Positions 15,531 through 21,398 of a DNA stretch of 28,029 nt are shown in pieces. The translations under genes and the position numbers were made by a program. Each line of letters opens with the position of its first letter. The stretch's first letter is position 1. The DNA is from an uncultured Brevundimonas sp. (GTDB taxonomy: Bacteria > Pseudomonadota > Alphaproteobacteria > Caulobacterales > Caulobacteraceae), in contig CAMLNT010000009.1 in the NCBI GenBank assembly GCA_946481425.1, positions 1-28,029 on the forward strand. Reading direction: 5' to 3'. Under the pieces are notes generated by a model, which made no database searches, had not been told where the DNA came from, and worked only from the letters and a program-made list of their open reading frames with translations.

Positions 15531-16067
15531 TTGTTTCATCCCGGGACGACACGGCTGATCGAGGCATGGGGCGCGCTCAACGCGGGCCGGCCGCCGCTGC
15601 GCGCGGATTTCGACCCGACGCGCGTGGCCGACTTGCTGCCCCAGATGTTCCTGCTGGCCCGCGAGGACGACCGTCTGGCCTTCCGCATCGCGGGCGAGGC
15701 CCTGCGCGACCTGACCGGCCGCTCCCTCAAGGGAACGGACGTCTTCGCACTGTTCTCACCCGTCGCCCGTCCGCTGGCCCGCCGCGCGGCGCTGGAGACC
15801 GTGCGCGACGGCGTACCGATCGCTCTGGTGGCCACCGGGCGCTCGGACTATGGCGGCCAGATTCCGCTGGAGATCCTGCTGGCCCCCATGATCGGCAATG
15901 ACGGCTCCGTCGACCGCCTCATCGGCCTGATCCAGCCGACGGCGACCCTGGCCCACCTCGAAGGCCGGCCTGTCGCCGAGATCTCGATCCGGATGGCCGC
16001 CGCCAGCGCCCCGCGACGTCGTCCGCCCCTGCGCCTGGCCGCCGTGGACGGCCAGCGCCTGGCCTGA
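15531..16067 (+). CDS. Single-domain PAS (PAS_5-type) protein, TTG start
   Basis: A 178-residue protein with a PAS_5-type domain filling most of the chain: FHPGTTRLIEAWGAL (2-16), ADLLPQMFLLARED, FRIAGEALRDLTGRSLKGTDV and a strand-rich half ending IGLIQPTATLAHL. There is no kinase or output domain, so it would act by binding a partner or a small ligand. Single-PAS proteins of this sort include MopJ, a polar cell-cycle and motility regulator of Caulobacter; orthology cannot be decided here. The start codon is TTG at 15531, supported by AAGGAG 7 nt upstream and by the family's MFHP-type N-terminus; no ATG or GTG fits. Its TGA abuts the convergent carbonic anhydrase stop (TGATCA). The C-terminal tail is basic and Ala/Arg-rich. 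Confidence 0.8.
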   Translation: MFHPGTTRLIEAWGALNAGRPPLRADFDPTRVADLLPQMFLLAREDDRLAFRIAGEALRDLTGRSLKGTDVFALFSPVARPLARRAALETVRDGVPIALVATGRSDYGGQIPLEILLAPMIGNDGSVDRLIGLIQPTATLAHLEGRPVAEISIRMAAASAPRRRPPLRLAAVDGQRLA

Positions 16068-16595
16068 TCAGAGCGGCTTCAGCTCCGCCGCATAGCGCTT
16101 CCAGTTCGCGACATAGTGCGCCGCGGAGGCCTTCAGGAATCCCGCCTCGGCCTCGCCCAGTTCGCGGATCACCCGCCCGGGCGCGCCCACCACGAGGCTG
16201 TTGTCCGGGATCACCTTGCCCTCCGGGATCAGGGCGTGGGCGCCGATGATGCAGTTTCGGCCGATGACCGCCCGGTTCAGCACCGTCGCCCCGATGCCGA
16301 TCAGGGAGTTGTCCCCCACCGTACAGCCATGCAGCATCGCCTTGTGCCCGACCGTGACGTCGGCGCCGATGGTCAGCGGCACCCCCTCGTCGGTGTGAAG
16401 CACCGAATTGTCCTGGATATTGGACCGCTCGCCGATGGTGATCGGATCGTTGTCGCCCCGGATCACCGCCCCGAACCAGACGCTTGCGTCCTTCAGCAGA
16501 ATCACGTCGCCTAGAACGGTCGCTGTGGGCGCAATCCAGTATTCACCTTGTGGGGGAAGCTGAGGTTGCTTGTCGCCGATCTGATATATTCCCAT
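16068..16595 (-). CDS. Gamma-class carbonic anhydrase-like protein
   Basis: A 175-residue left-handed beta-helix protein of hexapeptide repeats. The residues used by Cam-type gamma carbonic anhydrases are all present: R46 and D48 in RGDND, Q61 in NIQDNS, and zinc ligands H67 (VLHTDEG), H84 and H89 (VGHKAMLHG). It probably forms the usual trimer with metal at subunit interfaces and interconverts CO2 and bicarbonate, though many bacterial homologues (YrdA, PaaY-like) show little activity or have thioesterase roles. No signal peptide. ATG at 16593-16595 is used; a GTG directly before it is the other option. It diverges from phoH across an unusual 340-bp structured region. A bicarbonate-related link to carAB, which uses bicarbonate, is only a thought. 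Confidence 0.85.
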   Translation of the reverse strand: MGIYQIGDKQPQLPPQGEYWIAPTATVLGDVILLKDASVWFGAVIRGDNDPITIGERSNIQDNSVLHTDEGVPLTIGADVTVGHKAMLHGCTVGDNSLIGIGATVLNRAVIGRNCIIGAHALIPEGKVIPDNSLVVGAPGRVIRELGEAEAGFLKASAAHYVANWKRYAAELKPL

Positions 16596-16637
16596 CACAA
16601 CTCGGTATCTTTTCTTTGCTTCTGAAGAAGAGACGGC

Positions 16638-16665
16638 TTTAACCGCCTGTAAACCACGATAGCAT
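16638..16665 (+). promoter_or_regulatory. Possible promoter for the structured RNA
   Basis: TTTAAC (16638-16643) and TAGCAT (16660-16665) are separated by 16 nt and would start transcription near 16672, just before the first paired bases of the proposed RNA. Both boxes are imperfect, so this is a weak call supported mainly by position. Confidence 0.25.
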
Positions 16666-16671
16666 CAAAGT

Positions 16672-16881
16672 CGTTGAGCGATTCGAGAGGTCCTCTCTCG
16701 GATACGGAGCCGAAGCCTACCGCTTCGGCCAGGCGAGGAGAACGGGGTGTTGCGTTCAGGTCGCCGGCGGGGTCCCCCGCCGTCAGGTCCAGGCGCCGGG
16801 CGCAAGCCGCCCTCTCCGTTCGAGTCCCATTCCTGCCTCTCCGCCCAGGGCGCGCCGATTCCGGTGTCGCCCTTTTTTCTT
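16672..16881 (+). ncRNA. Candidate structured RNA (ncRNA or phoH leader)
   Basis: The plus strand between the carbonic anhydrase and phoH genes can fold into an extended structure. GAGAGG (16685-16690) pairs with CCTCTC (16836-16841), CTCG (16697-16700) with CGAG (16821-16824), and ACGGAG (16704-16709) with CTCCGT (16814-16819), closing a long stem of three helices. Inside lie a perfect 8-bp hairpin GCCGAAGC-CTACC-GCTTCGGC (16709-16729, sharing one base with the third helix) and a perfect 8-bp hairpin CGGCGGGG/CCCCGCCG (16765-16782). An intrinsic terminator follows. I see no encoded tag, SRP core or RNase P motifs. The closed-end shape and size recall 6S RNA, but I cannot identify the family. 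A phoH 5' leader with an attenuator is the main alternative. Confidence 0.45.
16848..16881 (+). terminator. Intrinsic terminator ending the structured RNA
   Basis: GGGCG (16848-16852) pairs with CGCCC (16868-16872), with a further GCC/GGT helix inside, and is followed directly by six T residues, then CTT. It works only in the plus direction. The gene on its left is on the minus strand, so this terminator must end a separate plus-strand transcript starting in the intergenic region; phoH begins 55 nt downstream. Confidence 0.6.
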
Positions 16882-16935
16882 GCCCCGGGGCCAGCCGCTT
16901 GCGGCTGCGCCGACACCTAGAGTGTGGAGCCTGCG

Positions 16936-17682
16936 ATGACCAAGCGCGCCGCCAAGCGTCAAGCCCGCGAATCCTACGACGACGGCAAGATCCGTCGGTT
17001 CCCCGCAGAGCGGGGCGGCTGGTCGCCGCTCGGCGCCAATGACGAGGTTCGCGATCAGGGCTATCTCAAGACGATCAAACCCAAGTCCGACGGCCAGGCG
17101 CAGCTCCTCAACGCCATCGACAGCCGCAACCTGACCATGGCGCTCGGCCCGGCCGGCACCGGCAAGACCTATCTCGCCGTCGCCAAGGCCGTCGAGGCGC
17201 TGGAGGCCGGCAAGGTCGGCCGCATCGTCCTGTCTCGCCCCGCGGTCGAGGCCGGCGAGAGCATCGGCTTCCTGCCCGGCGCCATGGAGGACAAGCTCGC
17301 CCCCTATCTGCGCCCCCTCTACGACGCCCTGTCCGACCGCCTCTCCATGAAGCGCGTCGGCCACCTGATGGCCGAGGGCCTGATCGAGATCGCCCCCATC
17401 GGCTACATGCGCGGACGCACGCTCAACAACGCCTTCGTCGTCGTCGACGAGGCCCAGAACTGCACCTACGTCCAGCTCAAGATGCTGCTGACCCGCCTGG
17501 GCTGGCACTCCACCATGGTCGTCACCGGCGACCCCCACCAGTCCGACCTCCTGCCCGGCGTCTCCGGCCTCGCCGACATCGCCACCAAGCTGGAAGCCGT
17601 TCCCGAGATCGCCGTGGTCCGGCTGGCCGAGCAGGACATCGTGCGGCATCCGCTGGTCGCCAGCATGATCGGGGTGCTGTAG
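16936..17682 (+). CDS. PhoH-family P-loop ATPase (short form)
   Basis: A 248-residue PhoH-type NTPase. GPAGTGKT (71-78) is Walker A, VVVDEAQN (168-175) Walker B, and GDPHQSD (198-204) a superfamily-1-helicase-like motif; LSRPAVEAGESIGFLPG (99-115) is the family block between them. At 248 residues it is shorter than PhoH/PhoL of about 350, lacking their N-terminal extension. Family members bind ATP and are linked to phosphate starvation or RNA metabolism; the exact task is unknown. ATG at 16936 has GGAG 6 nt upstream and is preferred to GTG at 16924. The leader carries a 7-bp hairpin CAGCCGC-TT-GCGGCTG (16892-16907) and, above it, the structured RNA and terminator, so phoH could be under attenuation. 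A second hairpin pair follows the stop. Confidence 0.9.
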   Translation: MTKRAAKRQARESYDDGKIRRFPAERGGWSPLGANDEVRDQGYLKTIKPKSDGQAQLLNAIDSRNLTMALGPAGTGKTYLAVAKAVEALEAGKVGRIVLSRPAVEAGESIGFLPGAMEDKLAPYLRPLYDALSDRLSMKRVGHLMAEGLIEIAPIGYMRGRTLNNAFVVVDEAQNCTYVQLKMLLTRLGWHSTMVVTGDPHQSDLLPGVSGLADIATKLEAVPEIAVVRLAEQDIVRHPLVASMIGVL

Positions 17683-17720
17683 CGCTCAGCCCCTGAGCGC
17701 CCGGGGGCGCATGCGCGCCC
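17682..17720 (+). terminator. Two tandem GC-rich hairpins after phoH
   Basis: GCGCTCAG (17682-17689) and CTGAGCGC (17693-17700) form an 8-bp stem with a 3-nt loop, starting on the last base of the phoH stop. GGGCGC (17705-17710) and GCGCCC (17715-17720) form a second 6-bp stem. Neither is followed by a T-tract, so they may stabilise the mRNA 3' end or aid termination rather than act as a complete intrinsic terminator. Confidence 0.5.
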
Positions 17721-17800
17721 GGGGCACAGGCTTGACCATTCGGCTCTCAGCGAACAGGGTTCCACGGCCTTCCAGTGGCGTCCCAGATGAGGGTTCCGTG

Positions 17801-18595
17801 ATGTCCGGTCCGTCCTTTTCCAACCACTCCCGCCGCGGTTTGATCGCGGGCGGCCTGGCCCTTTCCGCCCTCGCCCCCGTCCCGGGCCTTGCCCAGGTCA
17901 CGATGAGCTGGACGCGCCTTCCCGGGGCCGCGCGCGACGTCGGTTGCGGCGGCGGCCAGGTCTTTGTCATCGGCGCCGATCCGCTCGGCGGCGGCTACGG
18001 CATTTTCCGCTGGAACGGGCGTGACGTCGGCGACGCCTGGGAGCGCCTTCCGGGCGCCGCGACGAATATCTCCGTCGACGACACCGGCTCGCCCTGGGTC
18101 GTCAATGACCAGAACGGCATCTTCCGCTGGAACGGCGCAGACTGGACCCAGATGCCCGGCGCAGCCACCGACATCGCCGCCGCCGGAGGCGAGGTCTTCG
18201 TCACCGGCACGGATCGCGTCGGCGGGGGTTACAGCATCCATCGCTGGAGCCGCCGGCGCCGCGCCTGGGAACGGATCGACGGCGGCGCCGTGCGCGTCGC
18301 CGTGGACCGCTCCGGCCGCCCGTGGGTGGTGAACGACCAGGGCCAGATCTTCTCGCGCTCCCGCGGCGAGTGGACCCGCCACACCGGCGCCGCGCGCGAC
18401 ATCGGCAGCGGCGGCGGTCAGGTCTATGTGATCGGCACGAACGCCGTCGGCGGCGGCTACGGCATATTCCGCTACACCGGCGCCGGGCCGAGCGACTGGC
18501 TCGCCCTCCAGGGCGGCGGCGTCCGCATCGCCGCCGACCACCTCGGCCAGCCTTGGGTCGTCAACAGCGAGGGCGGGATCTTCCGGGCATCCTGA
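17801..18595 (+). CDS. Tat-exported tectonin-type beta-propeller protein
   Basis: A 264-residue protein. The N-terminus has a twin-arginine signal (SRRGLIAGG, R11-R12, then a hydrophobic stretch to GLAQ at 29-32), so it is exported folded by the Tat system. The rest is six repeats of about 35-45 residues starting at W37, W80, W115, W156, W191 and W233. They alternate: blades 1, 3 and 5 have a longer (GG-Q/E)-V-(F/Y)-V-x-G-x-(D/N)-x(2)-GGGY form, blades 2, 4 and 6 the shorter DxxGxPWVVN form. This is the tectonin (TECPR) propeller pattern, built by triplication of a two-blade unit. Tectonins bind sugars or envelope components; the ligand here is unknown. GAGGG precedes the start at 17801 by 8 nt; GTG at 17798 is also possible. 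Confidence 0.75.
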   Translation: MSGPSFSNHSRRGLIAGGLALSALAPVPGLAQVTMSWTRLPGAARDVGCGGGQVFVIGADPLGGGYGIFRWNGRDVGDAWERLPGAATNISVDDTGSPWVVNDQNGIFRWNGADWTQMPGAATDIAAAGGEVFVTGTDRVGGGYSIHRWSRRRRAWERIDGGAVRVAVDRSGRPWVVNDQGQIFSRSRGEWTRHTGAARDIGSGGGQVYVIGTNAVGGGYGIFRYTGAGPSDWLALQGGGVRIAADHLGQPWVVNSEGGIFRAS

Positions 18596-18797
18596 CAGCG
18601 CGGGCGCCGCCGAGCGCCCCGCCGGGAAGCCGGCACGGACTTCGCCTGCTTAACGCTTCTTCCCCCGCCCGAATTTCCACCCCACCACCAATCCTCCCGG
18701 ACCTTCGGCGTGTAATCTCGCCCTCCTCGCCCCCTGCAAATCCCCGTCCCCCGGGCCGCCCCTATCCTCGACGGTTCACAAACCTTCAGAGGACCCG

Positions 18798-19463
18798 ATG
18801 CAGCCCAAGCCCAGAACCAGCTATCGCCACGTCGGCCTGTCGACCTGGCATCTGATCCGCCACGCCTATCTGTCGGGCGCCTCGGCCCCCACGGTCGCCG
18901 CGCGTTACGGCGTGTCGGTCTCGGCGCTCAGGAAGCGGGCCGCCGCCGAGGGCTGGACCAAACGGGTCTATGCCCGCTCCCAGCTCCAGCCGCCGACCAC
19001 CGCCTGGGAGCAGGCCGCCAATGACCATGGCTCCGGCGCCCTGGCCGAGGCCTCGGCCCTCCACGGCGCGGGGAACGATCCCCTGACCCGGCCGCCCACC
19101 GACGCCGAGGCCGCCTTCGTGCGCAACCTGTGGCCCATTCCAGCTCTCAGGGCGGGCGTTCTGGCACGCAAGGCGCTGGCGCTCGCCGATCAGGCCCTGC
19201 GTCTGGGGCGCGCGCTCGACGCCCGCCGCTTCGCCGACGCCGCCCGCACCATCGCCGATCTCGACGCCATCCTGCCCTGGACCAACGATGAGCATGACCC
19301 CGACGCCGCCGAGGCCCGCGGCGAGATGATGCGCGACTTCATCCAGGAACGCGCCGTCGAACTCGCCCTCCAGCTACAGCGCGGAGAACTGCTCGACCCC
19401 CAGTACCAGACCATGGTCGCCCGCTTCCACGACCGCGTCGCCCGCGAACAGGCCTGCGAATGA
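18798..19463 (+). CDS. Helix-turn-helix protein, unknown
   Basis: A 221-residue protein. Residues about 15-55 (STWHLIRHAYLSG...TVAARYGVSVSALRKRAAAEGW) read as a helix-turn-helix like those in phage terminase small subunits and resolvase-type DNA-binding domains. Residues 105-221 are strongly alpha-helical and Ala/Arg/Leu-rich with no motif I recognise. No large terminase, portal or capsid gene is nearby, so a phage origin is not supported by context. It may be a DNA-binding regulator. AGAGG lies about 6 nt before the ATG. It is monocistronic, following about 200 bp of non-coding sequence, and ends at a bidirectional terminator shared with the HAD gene. Codon use is like that of its neighbours. 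Confidence 0.65.
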   Translation: MQPKPRTSYRHVGLSTWHLIRHAYLSGASAPTVAARYGVSVSALRKRAAAEGWTKRVYARSQLQPPTTAWEQAANDHGSGALAEASALHGAGNDPLTRPPTDAEAAFVRNLWPIPALRAGVLARKALALADQALRLGRALDARRFADAARTIADLDAILPWTNDEHDPDAAEARGEMMRDFIQERAVELALQLQRGELLDPQYQTMVARFHDRVAREQACE

Positions 19464-19482
19464 GCCGCCATTCGCACGCCAC

Positions 19483-19504
19483 AAAGCTCTACTTTCGGGC
19501 TTTT
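19483..19504. terminator. Bidirectional terminator between HTH and HAD genes
   Basis: AAAGCTC (19483-19489) and GGGCTTT (19497-19503) form a 7-bp stem with one G-T pair and a 7-nt loop. T residues follow on both strands (TTTT on plus, CTTTG on minus), and the hairpin sits in the 65-nt gap between two convergent genes, so it can serve both. Confidence 0.6.
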
Positions 19505-19528
19505 ACGTCCACGGTGGATTGTCGCCCC

Positions 19529-20224
19529 TCAGCCGAGGCCGTCCACCCACGCCGGCAGGTCGGCGATGTTCTCCAACGCCGCGAACCGTGGCTCGTCCTT
19601 GGGCGCATCGGCCAGCTCGTGGGCCCAGGTGATCACATACGGAATGTGCGCGGCATAGGCCCCCGCCGCGATCGCCGGCAGGACGTCGGACTTCATCGAA
19701 TTGCCCGCCATCACCGCCTCGCCGGGCCCGGTGCCGTGCCGGTTGAACACGGTCCGGTAGGTGTCCGCCGTCTTCTCCGAAACGATCTCCACGCCCGCGA
19801 ACAGTTCGCCCAGCCCCGAGGCGGCGAGCTTCCGCTCCTGATCCAGCAGGTCGCCCTTGGTCACCAGCACCAGCCGGTATCGCTCCGACAGCTGCGCCAG
19901 CGCCTCGTCCACCCCCGGCAGCGGCTCGACCGGATGGCCCAGCATCTCGCGCCCGGCCGCCAGGATCTCGCGGATCACGCCCGGCGGCGGGTTCCCGTCC
20001 GTCAGCTCCATCGCCGTCTCGATCATCGACAGGGTGAAGCCCTTGATGCCGTAGCCATAGAGCCGAAGGTTGCGCCCCTCGGTCTCATGCAGCCGCGCCT
20101 CGATCGTCTCGCGGTCGCCATGCTCGGCCAGCATCTCGGCGAACCGATCGTGGGTCAGCCGGAAGATCGTCTCGTTGTGCCAGAGGGTGTCGTCGGCATC
20201 GAGGCCGACGGTGGTGATGGGCAT
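19529..20224 (-). CDS. HAD-superfamily hydrolase
   Basis: A 231-residue HAD phosphohydrolase. Motif I DADDTLW has the nucleophile D9 and acid/base D11; motif II is VLVTKGD (T122); motif III is K151 in SEKT; motif IV is GNSMKSD (D180). A helical cap of about 80 residues lies between motifs I and II, as in class I phosphatases acting on small metabolites. The substrate cannot be assigned. No signal peptide. GGAG lies about 10 nt before the ATG (20222-20224). It diverges from the Rieske oxygenase gene over 105 bp and converges on the HTH gene; it appears monocistronic. Confidence 0.85.
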   Translation of the reverse strand: MPITTVGLDADDTLWHNETIFRLTHDRFAEMLAEHGDRETIEARLHETEGRNLRLYGYGIKGFTLSMIETAMELTDGNPPPGVIREILAAGREMLGHPVEPLPGVDEALAQLSERYRLVLVTKGDLLDQERKLAASGLGELFAGVEIVSEKTADTYRTVFNRHGTGPGEAVMAGNSMKSDVLPAIAAGAYAAHIPYVITWAHELADAPKDEPRFAALENIADLPAWVDGLG

Positions 20225-20294
20225 GGCAGACCGGCTCCGTTCGGGCCGGACGGATTAGACCGCCTCGCCGGGATCGCCAAGGCGCCGCACCGCA

Positions 20295-20325
20295 TTGACG
20301 GCGGCGTCCGACCCGGCGATGCATC
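20295..20325 (+). promoter_or_regulatory. Possible promoter of the Rieske oxygenase gene
   Basis: TTGACGG (20295-20301) is a full match to the Caulobacter -35 consensus TTGACGS. GATGCATC (20318-20325) is a partial match to the -10 consensus GCTANAWC, at 16 nt, slightly longer than usual. Transcription would then begin close to the ATG at 20330, giving a leaderless mRNA, which would explain the missing Shine-Dalgarno. Confidence 0.3.
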
Positions 20326-20328
20326 GCC
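20315..20328. promoter_or_regulatory. 14-bp perfect palindrome at the Rieske start codon
   Basis: GGCGATGCATCGCC is perfectly symmetric and ends 1 nt before the ATG of the Rieske oxygenase. It overlaps the possible -10 box and fills the place where a ribosome-binding site would be. It suits a repressor site in the divergent region, or a hairpin that would mask translation initiation if transcribed. No regulator gene is adjacent. Confidence 0.4.
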
Positions 20329-20329
20329 C

Positions 20330-21331
20330 ATGCAGCGCACCCTGCCCGCCCGCCTCTACGGCGACCCTGACGCCTACGCCAGGGAACGCCAGGCCATCTT
20401 CGGCTCGGCCTGGCTCTTTCTCGGCCACGAGGCCGAAGCGCCAGAGCCCGGCGACTGGATCGCCGCCGACATCGCCGGTCACCGCCTGTTCGCGATCCGG
20501 GGCAAGGACGGGACCCTGCGCGCGTTTCACAATGTCTGCCGCCACCGCGCCGGTCCGCTGGTCCAGGGCACGAGCGGCTCCTGCGCGGGCGAACTCACCT
20601 GCGCCTACCACGGCTGGCGTTACACTCTGGACGGCCGCCTCCGCTCCGCCGTCGGCTTCGGCCAGGCCGAGGGCTTCGACCCCCGCGACCTCGGCTTGTT
20701 TTCGCTACGGCTCGATCTGTGGCGGGGCCTGGTCTTCGCCACCATGGATCCCGACGCCGCGCCGCTCGCCGACCACGTCGCCCCTCTCGAAGCCCTGATG
20801 ACCGAGCGCGACCTGTCGATTCCCCGTCCCGCCTTCCGCCGCGAGCACGCCATCGCCTGCGACTGGAAGGTCTATGCCGAGAACTATCTCGAGAGCTACC
20901 ACATCGGCGCGGTCCACCCTGTCCTCGCCGACGAGCTCTCCGGGACCACCGTCGAGACGACCGTGCACGGCGACCTCGTCGTCCAGGATGCCGTCGGCCA
21001 CGGCCAGGGCCCGCAGGCCGGCCTCTGGGGCTGGCTCTGGCCAAACCTGGCGCTGAACGTCTACCGCGACGGCGCCATGCTGGAGCGGATGGTCCCTGCC
21101 GGCCCTGGTCAGACCCGGCTGGACTACCTTTTCCTCAATGACGACGGCGCCGACGGCCTCGGCGAAGCCCTCGTCGCCTCCGACCGCCTGACAGCCGAGG
21201 ACGCCGCCATCTGCGAGGCCGTCCAGGCCAACTTGGCCGCCGGGGCCTATGACACAGGCGTCCTCAGCCCCGCTCAGGAGCCCGGCGTCGCCTGGTTCCA
21301 GCGCCGTATCGCGGCGGTTCACGGCTCGTAA
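20330..21331 (+). CDS. Rieske non-haem iron oxygenase, alpha subunit (CntA/CMO-like)
   Basis: A 333-residue ring-hydroxylating-oxygenase-type alpha subunit. The Rieske cluster motif is C70-x-H72...C91-x2-H94 (NVCRHRAG...CAYHGWRY). The mononuclear iron site is H191 and H196 in ENYLESYHIGAVH with D291 in AEDAAICEAVQ as the third ligand. The residue that usually bridges the two iron centres is Asp; here the motif reads N-Y-L-E-x-x-H, so it is Glu (E188), as in carnitine oxygenase CntA and choline monooxygenase. This suggests a small quaternary amine or similar substrate rather than an aromatic ring. No beta subunit or reductase is adjacent. The start is fixed by the family's N-terminus; there is no Shine-Dalgarno. 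A permease gene follows 67 nt later. Confidence 0.85.
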   Translation: MQRTLPARLYGDPDAYARERQAIFGSAWLFLGHEAEAPEPGDWIAADIAGHRLFAIRGKDGTLRAFHNVCRHRAGPLVQGTSGSCAGELTCAYHGWRYTLDGRLRSAVGFGQAEGFDPRDLGLFSLRLDLWRGLVFATMDPDAAPLADHVAPLEALMTERDLSIPRPAFRREHAIACDWKVYAENYLESYHIGAVHPVLADELSGTTVETTVHGDLVVQDAVGHGQGPQAGLWGWLWPNLALNVYRDGAMLERMVPAGPGQTRLDYLFLNDDGADGLGEALVASDRLTAEDAAICEAVQANLAAGAYDTGVLSPAQEPGVAWFQRRIAAVHGS

Positions 21332-21398
21332 CGATGTTCCCCCTCTTGCCCTCGAAGCCCAATGCCGCGATGCAGGGCCCGGGAACGGGGAAAATCAG

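Noticed and set aside
16818..16846. tRNA-like T-loop and acceptor string (GTTCGAGTCCC, then CCTCTCCGCC) on the plus strand
   Set aside because: The bases either side of the T-loop do not pair with each other, spacing to the acceptor is wrong, and no anticodon arm is present. These bases pair better with the 5' part of the structured RNA. A decayed tRNA-Ser piece is possible but unsupported.
16672..16881. tmRNA, SRP RNA or RNase P RNA identity for the structured region
   Set aside because: No tag peptide reading frame, no GGAAGGAAGCAG-type SRP core after the CAGGTC strings, and no RNase P conserved blocks were found.
18798..19463. Prophage or gene transfer agent terminase small subunit
   Set aside because: Only the HTH region hints at it; no other phage or GTA gene is near, and base composition does not differ from neighbours.
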